From positions 70,108 through 134,107 of the forward strand of contig NZ_DASVGN010000009.1 of NCBI RefSeq assembly GCF_036379515.1: a stretch of 64,000 nt of DNA, read 5' to 3'. A program made the translations under genes and the position numbers. Position 1 is the first letter of the stretch; each line of letters opens with the position of its first letter. The notes below the pieces were generated by a model. It saw only the letters and a list, made by a program, of their open reading frames with translations, had not been told where the DNA came from and did no database searches. The stretch is from Castellaniella sp036379515 (GTDB taxonomy: Bacteria > Pseudomonadota > Gammaproteobacteria > Burkholderiales > Burkholderiaceae_B). Positions 51,213 to 59,686 of this stretch are shown piece by piece.

Positions 51213-53398
51213 TATCCGCCTAGCGCTACCTCGACGGTGAGGGCTACCACGGTGAGTGGTAATGGGTCCGATTGGCGAACGTATACCTGCCCCCCATCTG
51301 ACCAGGAGGGCGTTGTGCGAATCGCAATCTCTTCGGTCTTCAAAGCCGGAGCCGACCCATAGGGCTCGTCAGTGCGTTGTTTGGCTTCAGTCAACCTGTC
51401 CAATGAAGGCCCCACGAAGATGCCAGACGACTGGAATACTCGCAGCCATACCTGATTGATATTCTTCGGGCGTCCTTGCCCGAATGCGCTGTCGATTTGC
51501 ATGGCGATAGGTAGCGTGGCGAGCTCTGCCGTGATGGGCAGACCTACCTGCACAACGCTTGCTTCGTGTTCGAGATGAATCGAGCCATCCGTCACCACCT
51601 GCCGAGGATGCACACCACCGTCGGCCAGGATGCTGACCTCTTTACCTTCCAGATGATCTAGACCACTGATAGTCTTGGCGGGGGCCCCGGCATAGGTCAT
51701 GCCGCTATCGACAAAAAACGCATTGTCAGGGCTGGTGATGTAGCGCGAGGCCATGCGCTCTACATAGCGCACTTCTTGGCCGTTCACCGAACGCCGGATG
51801 ATGCAGTACAAAACATCCTCTTCGTTCTCTGCAACCACGGCACACGACTCAAATGCGCCGTCCGTGTCATGCCGGTGCCAGGCTCCGACCTGTTGCTCAG
51901 GAACATAGGTCAGGCCCAGAAGGTCGCCGCTGGTGCTGACCATCCACACGAGAGGTATAGGCGCCTTCGCATAAGCCATGTCCACGATCCGGTAGGTATC
52001 GAAGAGGTGTGGTGCGCGCAGCGACAAGTCTCCGGTCACAAATCCGCTTGCCTGCCAGTTGTAGGCGAGTTCTCGGGCGTGCCCGCCCCGTGCCGCGCTG
52101 TAGAGCAACGTGTTGTTGACGATGACCGGCTGCACGTTCGAAGCACCCACGTAGGACTGCGGGCGCACGCTGGTGGTATCTGGCGTGATGGCATCCGAGT
52201 TGATGGGGACGATGGCCCACTCGGCCGAGCTGGTGAGCACCAGGAGCTGCGAGAGTGGCACGATGTGACGTACCGTGTTGGCTTCGCGCGCGGCTACCCG
52301 AAAGGCAATGCGATCATCGGCCTTCACCGGCAGCGAGTAGGACATGTCTGATTCTGTGGCGCTCTTGGTCATCCACAGGTTTTGCGGCTTGTTCGTGGTG
52401 CCGGCAAAGCAACGGCGCTGTTCGAAGTACGAGACGGCGGCGGGGTACTTGCCGGGGCCATCGAACACCGTCTCGTAGATGGGCGGCGTCTTGCTCATGT
52501 CGGGCGAGATGTTGTCATCCACAATGGACAACCCATCAGTCTGCCCGATATAGCCGTACAGGCCTCCTTGCTGCTTATAGACGTTGTACCGGGACGCCCC
52601 AGTCACGGTCGCCCATGCGATTGTGTTTGTGCACCCTGTTTGGAATAGGTTGCTTGATACGGACCCCGCAGTCGACGCGGGCGATTCGCGCACGTTGTCC
52701 GCGTCCATGGCAGTCACAACATAGTAGTGATTGATGGCCGCCCCCGAAGACCCCGCAGCGGTCACTGTGGGGGCTGCTGGTGCAGCAATGCCAGGCGTGA
52801 AGGAAATGTCCTGCAGCACCCACTGCGTAGCCCCCAGACGCCGCAGCTCGCACGGTGGGTAGTTCGGGTGCACCAGGGTCAGCACGTCCGCCGACTGCAC
52901 ATAATGAATATCGAAGAGGTCCGCTTCAGCGAACGGGTTGGGGGCCTCGTACTCACCCGAGGCGGGTAGAAGGTACCAGTAACTCACGTCTGGAGGCGCG
53001 TTACCCGTGGTGGGCGCAGTGCAGTAATAGTTGGCACCAGCATCTGACACCAGGTCTCCTATGACGTAGGCATGGCCAGCATCGTAGGCCGCCGGAGAAC
53101 CAGCAAGGAGCGTGGCGCCCTGAGTGTGAAAACGAAAGTACCCCGCGCCCAACTCAATCACCATCGTCTGTGTGGTTGAGTACGTGAACGCTATGAGCCG
53201 GGTACGTTTGGCCGAGTCCTTCACCTCACGCACGAAGCCAAAGCCTGCACGATTCTCTACCGGCCCCTGAGGCTTGACGATGAAGTTGCGGCACGACGCC
53301 AAGCCGCTTTGGTACTTGGAATCGTCGGCGCGCCCGAAGAACTCGGGTGTGACTTCACCCCCGGAAAACGAGAGCTGCAGCTTCTTCACGCTTGGCAT
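51212..53398 (-). CDS. Tail tubular protein B-like structural protein
   Basis: A 728-aa virion protein starting MPSVKKLQLSFSGGEVTPEF, with a beta-rich N-terminal third (CRNFIVKPQGPVENRAGF), a fibronectin-like stretch near residues 205-250 (PAAPTVTAAGSSGAAINHYYV) and long beta regions thereafter. This matches the large nozzle proteins of BPP-1-type and T7-like podoviruses. It partners the smaller tubular protein immediately upstream, whose stop is three bases before its start. Confidence 0.82.
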   Translation of the reverse strand: MPSVKKLQLSFSGGEVTPEFFGRADDSKYQSGLASCRNFIVKPQGPVENRAGFGFVREVKDSAKRTRLIAFTYSTTQTMVIELGAGYFRFHTQGATLLAGSPAAYDAGHAYVIGDLVSDAGANYYCTAPTTGNAPPDVSYWYLLPASGEYEAPNPFAEADLFDIHYVQSADVLTLVHPNYPPCELRRLGATQWVLQDISFTPGIAAPAAPTVTAAGSSGAAINHYYVVTAMDADNVRESPASTAGSVSSNLFQTGCTNTIAWATVTGASRYNVYKQQGGLYGYIGQTDGLSIVDDNISPDMSKTPPIYETVFDGPGKYPAAVSYFEQRRCFAGTTNKPQNLWMTKSATESDMSYSLPVKADDRIAFRVAAREANTVRHIVPLSQLLVLTSSAEWAIVPINSDAITPDTTSVRPQSYVGASNVQPVIVNNTLLYSAARGGHARELAYNWQASGFVTGDLSLRAPHLFDTYRIVDMAYAKAPIPLVWMVSTSGDLLGLTYVPEQQVGAWHRHDTDGAFESCAVVAENEEDVLYCIIRRSVNGQEVRYVERMASRYITSPDNAFFVDSGMTYAGAPAKTISGLDHLEGKEVSILADGGVHPRQVVTDGSIHLEHEASVVQVGLPITAELATLPIAMQIDSAFGQGRPKNINQVWLRVFQSSGIFVGPSLDRLTEAKQRTDEPYGSAPALKTEEIAIRTTPSWSDGGQVYVRQSDPLPLTVVALTVEVALGG

Positions 53399-53401
53399 GA
53401 T

Positions 53402-54010
53402 TTACCGCCCCTGAATCCACGGTGCATTTGCCTGGGCGCGAACGCTTAGCTGGTTGGCGTCAGACACAGTGGCGGCCGATAGCACCGCACGATGCGCTGC
53501 AAAGCAATTCTGTGCGATCTTCGCGCCAACGTCGCCCTTGAAGATGGGGCCCGCCAGGTACGATGCAAGAAGCCAGGCGAGGGCGTCCACGAAGAGCGGC
53601 GAGAACTTAGTGGTGTCGGTCACCCGGGCGACGTAAAGCAGAGTGGCGGCTGGCTGGTTGGTGTAGATGACCGGATTACCCGATTCGTCGCTTTCAACGG
53701 AGAACTCTTGCGAGACCGTTTTTTCATCCGCTCCGGCAGGGAGCACGGCGAGCGCCCGCAACGTTCCATTGGGCGCTGCATAGGCATACGCCCATGACGA
53801 CCACGCATTCACGGGAAGCTGCGCAAGTATCGCGCGGCGGGTGGCGAACCGCCAGCTGTGGCCCTCTAGCAGTACGTCTCGGGCCATAGGGTAGAAGCGT
53901 GCGCAGTGTCCAGCCTGTGCGGAACCTTCGGCTGGGTTGATGCTGGATACCGTAGCCTCGTCGCCAAGGCGTGCGAGCGCGAGATTTGAAATGTCGACTT
54001 CAGAGGCCAT
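53402..54010 (-). CDS. Tail tubular protein A-like head-tail connector
   Basis: A 202-aa protein beginning MASEVDISNLALARLGDEATV, with the conserved GSAQAGHCARFYPMARDVLLEGHSW block typical of podoviral tail tubular/adaptor proteins (T7 gp11-like). It forms the ring between portal and nozzle. I took ATG 54010; the frame is open to 54049 but that part covers the upstream terminator hairpin. Confidence 0.84.
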   Translation of the reverse strand: MASEVDISNLALARLGDEATVSSINPAEGSAQAGHCARFYPMARDVLLEGHSWRFATRRAILAQLPVNAWSSWAYAYAAPNGTLRALAVLPAGADEKTVSQEFSVESDESGNPVIYTNQPAATLLYVARVTDTTKFSPLFVDALAWLLASYLAGPIFKGDVGAKIAQNCFAAHRAVLSAATVSDANQLSVRAQANAPWIQGR

Positions 54011-54022
54011 TTCGGCACCCCT

Positions 54023-54049
54023 AAAAAATTGTGGGGCGCAAGGCCCCAC
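54023..54049 (-). terminator. Rho-independent terminator after the head genes
   Basis: On the minus strand a GTGGGGC/GCCCCAC stem with a five-base loop is followed by AATTTTTTA. It separates the capsid/cement group from the tail tubular genes, and would set head proteins at higher levels than tail proteins. Confidence 0.8.
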
Positions 54050-54083
54050 GAAGATCCCAGGTAGGAGACAAGGCAGGGAATGG

Positions 54084-54281
54084 CTAGGTCAAATCCTCTG
54101 ACGCGTCTGCGGCCTCGTTCGCATCCGTCTTGCTGGATTTCTTCGAACGCTTGCCCTCCCGGACGACATCGGTATCGACGGGCGCAAACCACTTCGCCTT
54201 GGAACCCGTCGGCACGTCAAAGACGTCGCCCGATTCCCGAAGCTTGCCGTGGTACCCGCGTTCAGTTGCTGTAACTTGCAT
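54084..54281 (-). CDS. Small phage head-region protein, unknown function
   Basis: A 65-aa protein beginning MQVTATERGYHGKLRESGDVF, with an SH3-like start and a highly charged Lys/Asp/Glu tail. A strong GGAGG site precedes it. Small proteins of this type lie between cement and adaptor genes in related phages; a minor head or completion role is possible but not shown. Confidence 0.6.
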   Translation of the reverse strand: MQVTATERGYHGKLRESGDVFDVPTGSKAKWFAPVDTDVVREGKRSKKSSKTDANEAADASEDLT

Positions 54282-54291
54282 GTTGGCCTCC

Positions 54292-54708
54292 TTACAGCGG
54301 TGCGCCAGGCAGCGGCGTATTCAGCTGCAGGCCAGCAACCACTTGGGCCGAGAACTTGCCGGCCGTGAGGGGGCCAGTGGCCACCGTGTAGTTCAGGCGC
54401 ACGTACCGGCGGTGCAGCACCGGCATGGGGATCACCACCTGAGCGCCCGCAGCAAGCGACGCCACACCCACAGCAGCCGAGGCGACGACATCCGCAAACG
54501 TACTGTTGTCGGCCGAGTCCTGCACGGCGAACGTGACGGTTGCAGCCCCCGCAGCGGTGGCGGCAGCGCCTACCGTGATGACCATGGAAAGCCGGTCAGT
54601 GAGGCCCGTGTTGGGAGTCTTCTGGCCGAAGTCGATGACGTCAGTAGATGCCGCCGTGGCAGTCACGGCCTGGTCGTCGGAGACCTGAAGGAGTTTGTCG
54701 ATAATCAT
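54292..54708 (-). CDS. Capsid cement/decoration protein (Bbp16-like)
   Basis: A 138-aa beta-rich, alanine/threonine-rich protein beginning MIIDKLLQVSDDQAVTATAASTDVIDFG, resembling the Bbp16 cement protein that clamps the BPP-1 capsid. It sits directly downstream of the major capsid gene with a GGAG site. Length and position agree with the family. Confidence 0.8.
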   Translation of the reverse strand: MIIDKLLQVSDDQAVTATAASTDVIDFGQKTPNTGLTDRLSMVITVGAAATAAGAATVTFAVQDSADNSTFADVVASAAVGVASLAAGAQVVIPMPVLHRRYVRLNYTVATGPLTAGKFSAQVVAGLQLNTPLPGAPL

Positions 54709-54723
54709 GATTGCATTCTCCGA

Positions 54724-55710
54724 TTACGAAACCGTGGCTTCGGTGTTGAGTAGCGCATCCGTGGTGCGGATGGGTACGCCTCGCAGCGTCTCCCAGAACT
54801 GACCTTCTAGCTCCTGCGTCTTGAGCGCGAGAGTGGTCTTGTTCAGGGATTCAATATCGAGGGCTTCCGCTATCGTTCGGTTCATGTAGAACGCGGGACG
54901 ACCCAGGCGGAGATTAGGGATGCGATGCAGAGCCCGCACCATGAGCTTGAGTATGTCGGCAGGGGTACTGCCCCCCAGGTCGGAAACGTCAATGTTGGCA
55001 ATGCGCACCACATAGCGCCAGTCTCGCAGGGACAGGCCCAGGTCCCACTTGTAGTGCGTGCGATACCCTTGATAAAGCCCGCCTGCATCATCAATCAGCG
55101 TGGTCTCGCCCAGATCTCGATTCTGCAGGCCGCCCTGCGAACCCTTGGGGTAGATGCCATGCACTGTGTTTGGGCCCCAAACAGCAAGCCAAACAGAAGT
55201 GTTGTCACTTCCCTTGCCGCCACCATCGACGATGTTGCGACCGTTTTGGGCTCCCAGGTCGCTGTAGCGCGGAGACAGGCCCATGAACTTCTCGGGGTCC
55301 GTCGACGAATCCCCGTAGAAGAGCGTGGTCGCCATGTTCTGGTTCATGCCTTCAATAAAGGCTTGATCCTCAGACAGGCGGAATGCTGCGGTATTGCCGT
55401 TGATGTCTGCGAGAGTCTTGTCGACCTGCGCGTACGTCTCCAGCATACCCATGGCGTCCTTCACCTGGACAGACCGGGATTTCTCAGGCGGCACGCCATA
55501 ATTCAGCTTGCGCCAGGTACCGGCAGGAAGCCCAGATCGAACGGTGGTTTTGTGTTCAGTCGTGCCGTTTGCCTCCACCATCGTCATTTCGGTGAGGACT
55601 TCGTTCGTCTCGTTGAGAATCTCAACGATCTGCGGATCAACCTTGCCGTCAGGCGTCATGCGGCTGGCAAGATCGGCGAGGGTAGGATTGCGCGTGGAGA
55701 GAGTGGACAT
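54724..55710 (-). CDS. Major capsid protein (HK97-fold, BPP-1 type)
   Basis: A 328-aa protein beginning MSTLSTRNPTLADLASRM, with segments typical of BPP-1-group capsid proteins (LPAGTWRKLNYGVPPEKS, TTLFYGDSSTDPEKFMGLSPRY, GLSLRDWRYVVRIANID, RGVPIRTTDALL). It follows the scaffold gene and precedes the cement protein. An AGGAG site precedes the ATG. No protease domain is encoded beside it. Confidence 0.88.
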   Translation of the reverse strand: MSTLSTRNPTLADLASRMTPDGKVDPQIVEILNETNEVLTEMTMVEANGTTEHKTTVRSGLPAGTWRKLNYGVPPEKSRSVQVKDAMGMLETYAQVDKTLADINGNTAAFRLSEDQAFIEGMNQNMATTLFYGDSSTDPEKFMGLSPRYSDLGAQNGRNIVDGGGKGSDNTSVWLAVWGPNTVHGIYPKGSQGGLQNRDLGETTLIDDAGGLYQGYRTHYKWDLGLSLRDWRYVVRIANIDVSDLGGSTPADILKLMVRALHRIPNLRLGRPAFYMNRTIAEALDIESLNKTTLALKTQELEGQFWETLRGVPIRTTDALLNTEATVS

Positions 55711-55721
55711 TTACTATGCTC

Positions 55722-56378
55722 CTAGTTCATGTTGCTGTTCGGGTACAGCCGCTTTGCGTTGACTTCCGCCTGCGCATTTGCGCGACCGGAAGACACAAAA
55801 CGGTCTTCGCTGATTGCTTTCCCGGCCCGGTAGAAAGCCCGGATGATTTCCGGGTGATTGCCGAGACCGGAATCCACGAGCAACTTCTGCAGTTCAGGCG
55901 TCCCGAAGGTATCGAGCGCCTTCTTGGCTACGGCAAGATTTTCCGTGAGGTGATCACCCCCGAATTCCTTGTCGGCTTTGGCGGTCTTTGCCCAATCGGA
56001 TGCGACCGCCTGAATTTGCTCAAGCTGACGCGCCTGTATGACCGGGGCCACCTTATCCAGAATCTGTTGCGCCTTGTCTTGCGACAGATCCAGGCCCTTC
56101 GCGGCCTCCGAGAACGCGTCAAGCACCTGCTGGTCAAACCCGCCGGAACCTTCGGGCGCCTTGAAGTCGTACTTCTCTGGTGCACCTTCGAGCTTGGTCT
56201 TGTCGTCGGCTTTCGCTTCGGGTTTGGCTTCGCCACTCGGGGTTGCGGTAGTGTCGTCCTGCTGCTCGTTTTGCCCAAGCAGCGTCCCATCAGTAGGGGC
56301 GTCATTCAGGGCAGTAGTGGACGGCGCGCCTTCAGTGGTCGTTGTGGTCTGCGTCGTCTGGTTTTCGTCGTTCGTCAT
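55722..56378 (-). CDS. Head scaffolding protein
   Basis: A 218-aa acidic, Thr/Gln/Ala-rich protein with a disordered N-terminal 60 residues and helical remainder (LDLSQDKAQQILDKVAPVIQARQLEQIQAVA), the usual look of phage scaffolds. It lies directly upstream of the capsid gene and overlaps the end of the Bbp19-like gene by 47 bases. Confidence 0.78.
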   Translation of the reverse strand: MTNDENQTTQTTTTTEGAPSTTALNDAPTDGTLLGQNEQQDDTTATPSGEAKPEAKADDKTKLEGAPEKYDFKAPEGSGGFDQQVLDAFSEAAKGLDLSQDKAQQILDKVAPVIQARQLEQIQAVASDWAKTAKADKEFGGDHLTENLAVAKKALDTFGTPELQKLLVDSGLGNHPEIIRAFYRAGKAISEDRFVSSGRANAQAEVNAKRLYPNSNMN

Positions 56379-56679
56379 GTGCTTCGTTCACCATCATGAT
56401 GTACAGGTCTGGAGTTCGCTCCTGAACCTGTGCAAGGATTCGGATTCCAGCGTTCTTGTTGCCTTCAGCAAATGCCATGGCCATTGCGTTGGTGTTGAAT
56501 GACACTCTGAACACTCCGGCCTCTTCCAGCAACCGCCACACGATGCGTCGGCCCCGCTTGCTACCCATGAGCCATTTCCAGTCATCCTGGGCTCTGTCTT
56601 CTACAAACTTGCCAGCTGTGGCCTTGTAGTTGCGCCGGTGCTTTTGAGCCTGCAGATCGGTGGGGTCCGCGTGTTCCAT
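56332..56679 (-). CDS. Bbp19-like phage protein
   Basis: A 115-aa protein with the pattern WKWLMGSKRGRRIVWRLLEEAGVFR...NTNAMAMAFAEGNKNAGIRI, recognisable as the Bbp19-like family found between portal and scaffold in BPP-1-type phages. Function is not established; it is presumably structural or morphogenetic. The C terminus is rich in Asp/Asn/His. Confidence 0.75.
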   Translation of the reverse strand: MEHADPTDLQAQKHRRNYKATAGKFVEDRAQDDWKWLMGSKRGRRIVWRLLEEAGVFRVSFNTNAMAMAFAEGNKNAGIRILAQVQERTPDLYIMMVNEAHDERRKPDDADHNDH

Positions 56680-56685
56680 GTGGGC

Positions 56686-56718
56686 AATTTATGCGGGATC
56701 GCCGGAGATACGCGCACC
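56686..56718 (-). promoter_or_regulatory. Repeated late-gene motif upstream of the head genes
   Basis: GGTGCGCGTATCT, then 14 bases, then TAAATT on the minus strand, just after the portal stop and before the Bbp19-like gene. A transcript from here would cover scaffold, capsid and cement up to the terminator at 54023. Confidence 0.5.
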
Positions 56719-56721
56719 CCT

Positions 56722-58389
56722 CTATGAGTAGCCTGCGAAGGCTTGTGTGGCGTCCGTGAGAGCGCTTTGCTTGGACGTGTCTATGCTTCCAAGCTTCTGG
56801 GCTGTGTCGGCCCCCTGCTGGGCCATTGCCATCTGCTGCTGGGCCTGCTGGGCCTGAGCACGCTGTTTGCGAATGAGTGCAACTTTTTCACCCGGCACTA
56901 TCAGCTCAGGGTCCACCCCCAGCGCGTCGCCGTAGGCGTCCGCCCAGTGGTCAGAATCGAACTTGTCCAGCACGTCGGGCTTGAACTGGGCTATTTGCCC
57001 GAGGCTCATGACGTAGCGATCAATGCTGTTGGTGGCCACCGCACGCTGGGCCTGGGCCATGACCGAGATGTACTCAACGGACAGTTCACGTCCCTGCAGT
57101 TCCTGTGGCGGGGGCGGCAGAATGCGAGCCTCCATCATGCTGGCAAACGTCACATCAACCAGCGGGTCCAGGGCCTCGTTGTGCAAGCGCTCAATGACAG
57201 GGCCCATCATGAGAAGCTTTTCCTCATGACGCTCTGCCACCTCTGTGGCTGTCATGTTGTGCGTGTCCATGTTGGCCAGCATCATGAAGAGGTCGACATA
57301 GAACGAGCTGTTGATACGGCTGCGCACGTCCTGAATGTCGGCGAGCAAATGATTCAGATCAAGGCGGACATCGAAGGCCGTGCGTATGCCGCCTGACGGT
57401 GAGGCCATGTCCACGTAGGAGTAGCCTCCGGGTAACAAGTCAGCGTCCTGATTCTTGAGCGAGGTAGGCAGTTGCAAGGGCGGGTTAGACATGTAATCGA
57501 TGCCTTGCGACTTGCGCAGCTGCTCCTGCTGCAGCTGCTTTATATCGCCCAGCGCCTCCATAGCGGGTGAGTCGCCATACACGTTGCCACTGCCTTTCTC
57601 CCACCGGGGGGCCACGACGGGGAACCGCTTGTAGCCCGATTCGCGCAAGAACCTGTCTTCGTTGGCACCCAGCTCGAAATAGCACGACTTCCAGGCCATG
57701 TTTCGAGCATCACGCTTGGAAGGGTCGCGGTCGGTCCGGGGCTCGATGACATGCACGACATGCACCCATGCATCAAGGGCGCCTCTGTCATAAAGCCCAC
57801 GCACTGTGACGCTGCAGGCTTCTTTGCCGAACTTGGCCACGAGTTGTGCCACAGTCAGCTGAAACTCACGGTACACCGTGTTCACTTCACCCCGATCATC
57901 CACAGCCAGTGCATACTCGCCTGCTGTTAGCGGATCGTTATGGATGATGTTCTTGAAGTCGTCCTGTATGAAGTTGCAGCTCGTGCCGAAAGCCCCCAAC
58001 TCCTTATAAATTGTGTGCAGCGCCAGGTACGTATTGGATTTGGCAAAGACCATGAGCATGAGGCGAGTGACATCCGCAAGCCACTTCTTGACCGCATAGG
58101 ACTCATCCAGTTCTGGGTCGGACGTGGTGAGGCGAATCCAGGGGCGAGCGGGGCTTGTCATGCCCGACATGAGGCCTGCTGGCAAGATGCGCATGGCGCG
58201 GGTGCCCGTGTTGTCGATGATGCGGTTGTAGCGTCGGGTGTCGCGGTTGCCGTCAGTCACGAAGAACCGCCCAGACCGAGGCAATACGTACTCGCTGATC
58301 TCGCGCCAATGATCAAACCAGGTGGAGCGCTCATTCTTGAGAGCTCCCCATCGTTGCTGCATGCGCTGGCGTTCAGTCGGTCCCGGCAT
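56722..58389 (-). CDS. Portal (head-tail connector) protein
   Basis: A 555-aa podoviral portal: the N-terminal WFDHWREISEYVLPRSGRF, then the DNTGTRAMRILPAGLMSGMTSPARPW block, the GDSPAMEALGDIKQLQQEQLRKSQ clip/stem region, and a glutamine-rich coiled tail (RAQAQQAQQQMAMAQQG). Twelve copies form the DNA channel at the capsid vertex. It follows the terminase genes as expected. Confidence 0.9.
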   Translation of the reverse strand: MPGPTERQRMQQRWGALKNERSTWFDHWREISEYVLPRSGRFFVTDGNRDTRRYNRIIDNTGTRAMRILPAGLMSGMTSPARPWIRLTTSDPELDESYAVKKWLADVTRLMLMVFAKSNTYLALHTIYKELGAFGTSCNFIQDDFKNIIHNDPLTAGEYALAVDDRGEVNTVYREFQLTVAQLVAKFGKEACSVTVRGLYDRGALDAWVHVVHVIEPRTDRDPSKRDARNMAWKSCYFELGANEDRFLRESGYKRFPVVAPRWEKGSGNVYGDSPAMEALGDIKQLQQEQLRKSQGIDYMSNPPLQLPTSLKNQDADLLPGGYSYVDMASPSGGIRTAFDVRLDLNHLLADIQDVRSRINSSFYVDLFMMLANMDTHNMTATEVAERHEEKLLMMGPVIERLHNEALDPLVDVTFASMMEARILPPPPQELQGRELSVEYISVMAQAQRAVATNSIDRYVMSLGQIAQFKPDVLDKFDSDHWADAYGDALGVDPELIVPGEKVALIRKQRAQAQQAQQQMAMAQQGADTAQKLGSIDTSKQSALTDATQAFAGYS

Positions 58390-58395
58390 GATGCG

Positions 58396-58728
58396 CTACT
58401 GCCCCAGCAAAGTGTTCTTGCCCAGCTGCAGCGCACTAGGGTCTATGCCTTGTGGGCCCGTAAGCATAGTGCCCGCAGCGCCCGCTTTGCCCGCTTGCTG
58501 GGCAGCACTAAGGATGCCCATAACGTCAGGTTTCTTCTGATTGGCGCGATTGACGCCTTCCTCAGCCTGCTGAGCCTGTTTGTCCGCTGCTGCGGCTTGC
58601 TGGTTCGCTGCTTTCTCCGCTTGATCGGCAGCGCGGCCCGCAGACTTCTTCTGCTCCATGCCGTTGTAGATGGTCGCCCCAACCGAGGCGACGGCCGCAA
58701 CTGCGGCTATGGTTGCAGCACCTGACAT
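58396..58728 (-). CDS. Small phage protein with hydrophobic N terminus, unknown function
   Basis: A 110-aa protein with an alanine-rich hydrophobic start (ATIAAVAAVASVGATIY), a glutamine/alanine coiled-coil stretch and a glycine-rich end. A GAGGA site is nine bases before its ATG. It is similar in composition to the small internal protein at 50530, so an internal virion role is possible. No family is recognised. Confidence 0.6.
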   Translation of the reverse strand: MSGAATIAAVAAVASVGATIYNGMEQKKSAGRAADQAEKAANQQAAAADKQAQQAEEGVNRANQKKPDVMGILSAAQQAGKAGAAGTMLTGPQGIDPSALQLGKNTLLGQ

Positions 58729-58730
58729 AA

Positions 58731-59189
58731 TTAATTCCTCGTGATATAGACCTGATTGCGTTTGTCGTCGTGGCGTGACATGAGTAGGTCGGGCTCGTCG
58801 GTGAATTCGTCCTCGGCCTCTTCAACTGTGCGTGCGTCGGTTGGGAAAAGCATCGTGATATCCGTCTCTTCGTGCGTGACGAACACCTGTTTGCGCCCCG
58901 CGCTACCCGCGAGCACGTGGTACCCGCGAAGCTCTACGAACTCGTCCCCGACATAGGCTGTGCAGTCGCCCGAAACAATCACGATGGTGGGCACGCGGAT
59001 CAACACGCCCGTGAGCACCATGCCGGCCGGTACGCGAATCGTGCGGGCGTACATGCCCGCGTGAATCAAGTGTCGGGTCTGGACGGCAACCTGGGGGCAT
59101 TGCGCCGTGATGGATTCAAGCTCTCGCACCTGGGCAACGGCTTGTGCCGACATAGCGGGTAGCGCGTGGCCGCGCGTGGCTGGGATCAT
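58731..59189 (-). CDS. Phage protein, cupin-like beta-barrel
   Basis: A 152-aa protein. The middle (HAGMYARTIRVPAGMVLTGVLIRVPTIVIVSGD...HEETDITMLFPTDARTVEEAE) has the alternating strands and spacing of a small cupin-type barrel, found as an accessory protein beside phage terminases. Function is unknown. Its start overlaps the GNAT gene stop by four bases. Confidence 0.65.
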   Translation of the reverse strand: MIPATRGHALPAMSAQAVAQVRELESITAQCPQVAVQTRHLIHAGMYARTIRVPAGMVLTGVLIRVPTIVIVSGDCTAYVGDEFVELRGYHVLAGSAGRKQVFVTHEETDITMLFPTDARTVEEAEDEFTDEPDLLMSRHDDKRNQVYITRN

Positions 59190-59647
59190 GTCCGTCCCCT
59201 GAAAAACACGCGGTTCGTCTCGTGGTACCCGAGACCGGGCAGCACACGCTCGAGCACTCCGCCGACAGGAGCCGATACGTACAGCCCACTTGCCCCCGCC
59301 TCATGGGCCACGTCCTCTGCGGCTCGCAGTAGAGTGATCCCAGCCCCTCCAGCACGATGCGCCCGGGCCACGAATAGCGTCTCTGTGGATGCCAATACGC
59401 GCCCGCCGTAGTGGGGCACCGGCGTTATGAGCACTGCACAGAACCCCACCAGGTCATTGTCGACGAAGACGCCCAGCGGGCGCATGATGCCTGCGGCAAT
59501 CATGTTTTCGTATGCGGCGCGGTCCGGCACCGCGCTCTCACCATCCGGGTTGCGCAAAGATTCCGCCCGGTATTCGTTGCACAGAGCAACGAATTTAGGC
59601 GAATCAAACGCTTCATCAACAGTAAGTGGGAGAACGATGGGCTTCAT
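59186..59647 (-). CDS. GNAT-family N-acetyltransferase of the phage
   Basis: A 153-aa GNAT-fold protein. The acetyl-CoA loop appears as ARAHRAGGAGITLLRAAEDVA, following strand beta-4 (TETLFV). A C-terminal YVSAPVGGVLERVLPGLGYHETN completes the fold. Such enzymes in podovirus head modules probably modify a virion or host protein; the target is unknown. It lies between TerL and the cupin-like gene. Confidence 0.78.
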   Translation of the reverse strand: MKPIVLPLTVDEAFDSPKFVALCNEYRAESLRNPDGESAVPDRAAYENMIAAGIMRPLGVFVDNDLVGFCAVLITPVPHYGGRVLASTETLFVARAHRAGGAGITLLRAAEDVAHEAGASGLYVSAPVGGVLERVLPGLGYHETNRVFFRGRT

Positions 59648-59653
59648 GCCCGC

Positions 59654-59686
59654 AAGATACCCGCCGCCAGCTGAGATACGCGCACC
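59654..59686 (-). promoter_or_regulatory. Repeated late-gene motif upstream of the GNAT gene
   Basis: GGTGCGCGTATCT, then 14 bases, then TATCTT on the minus strand, starting at the TerL stop and just before the GNAT gene. This copy has the best -10-like hexamer of the four. Confidence 0.5.
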
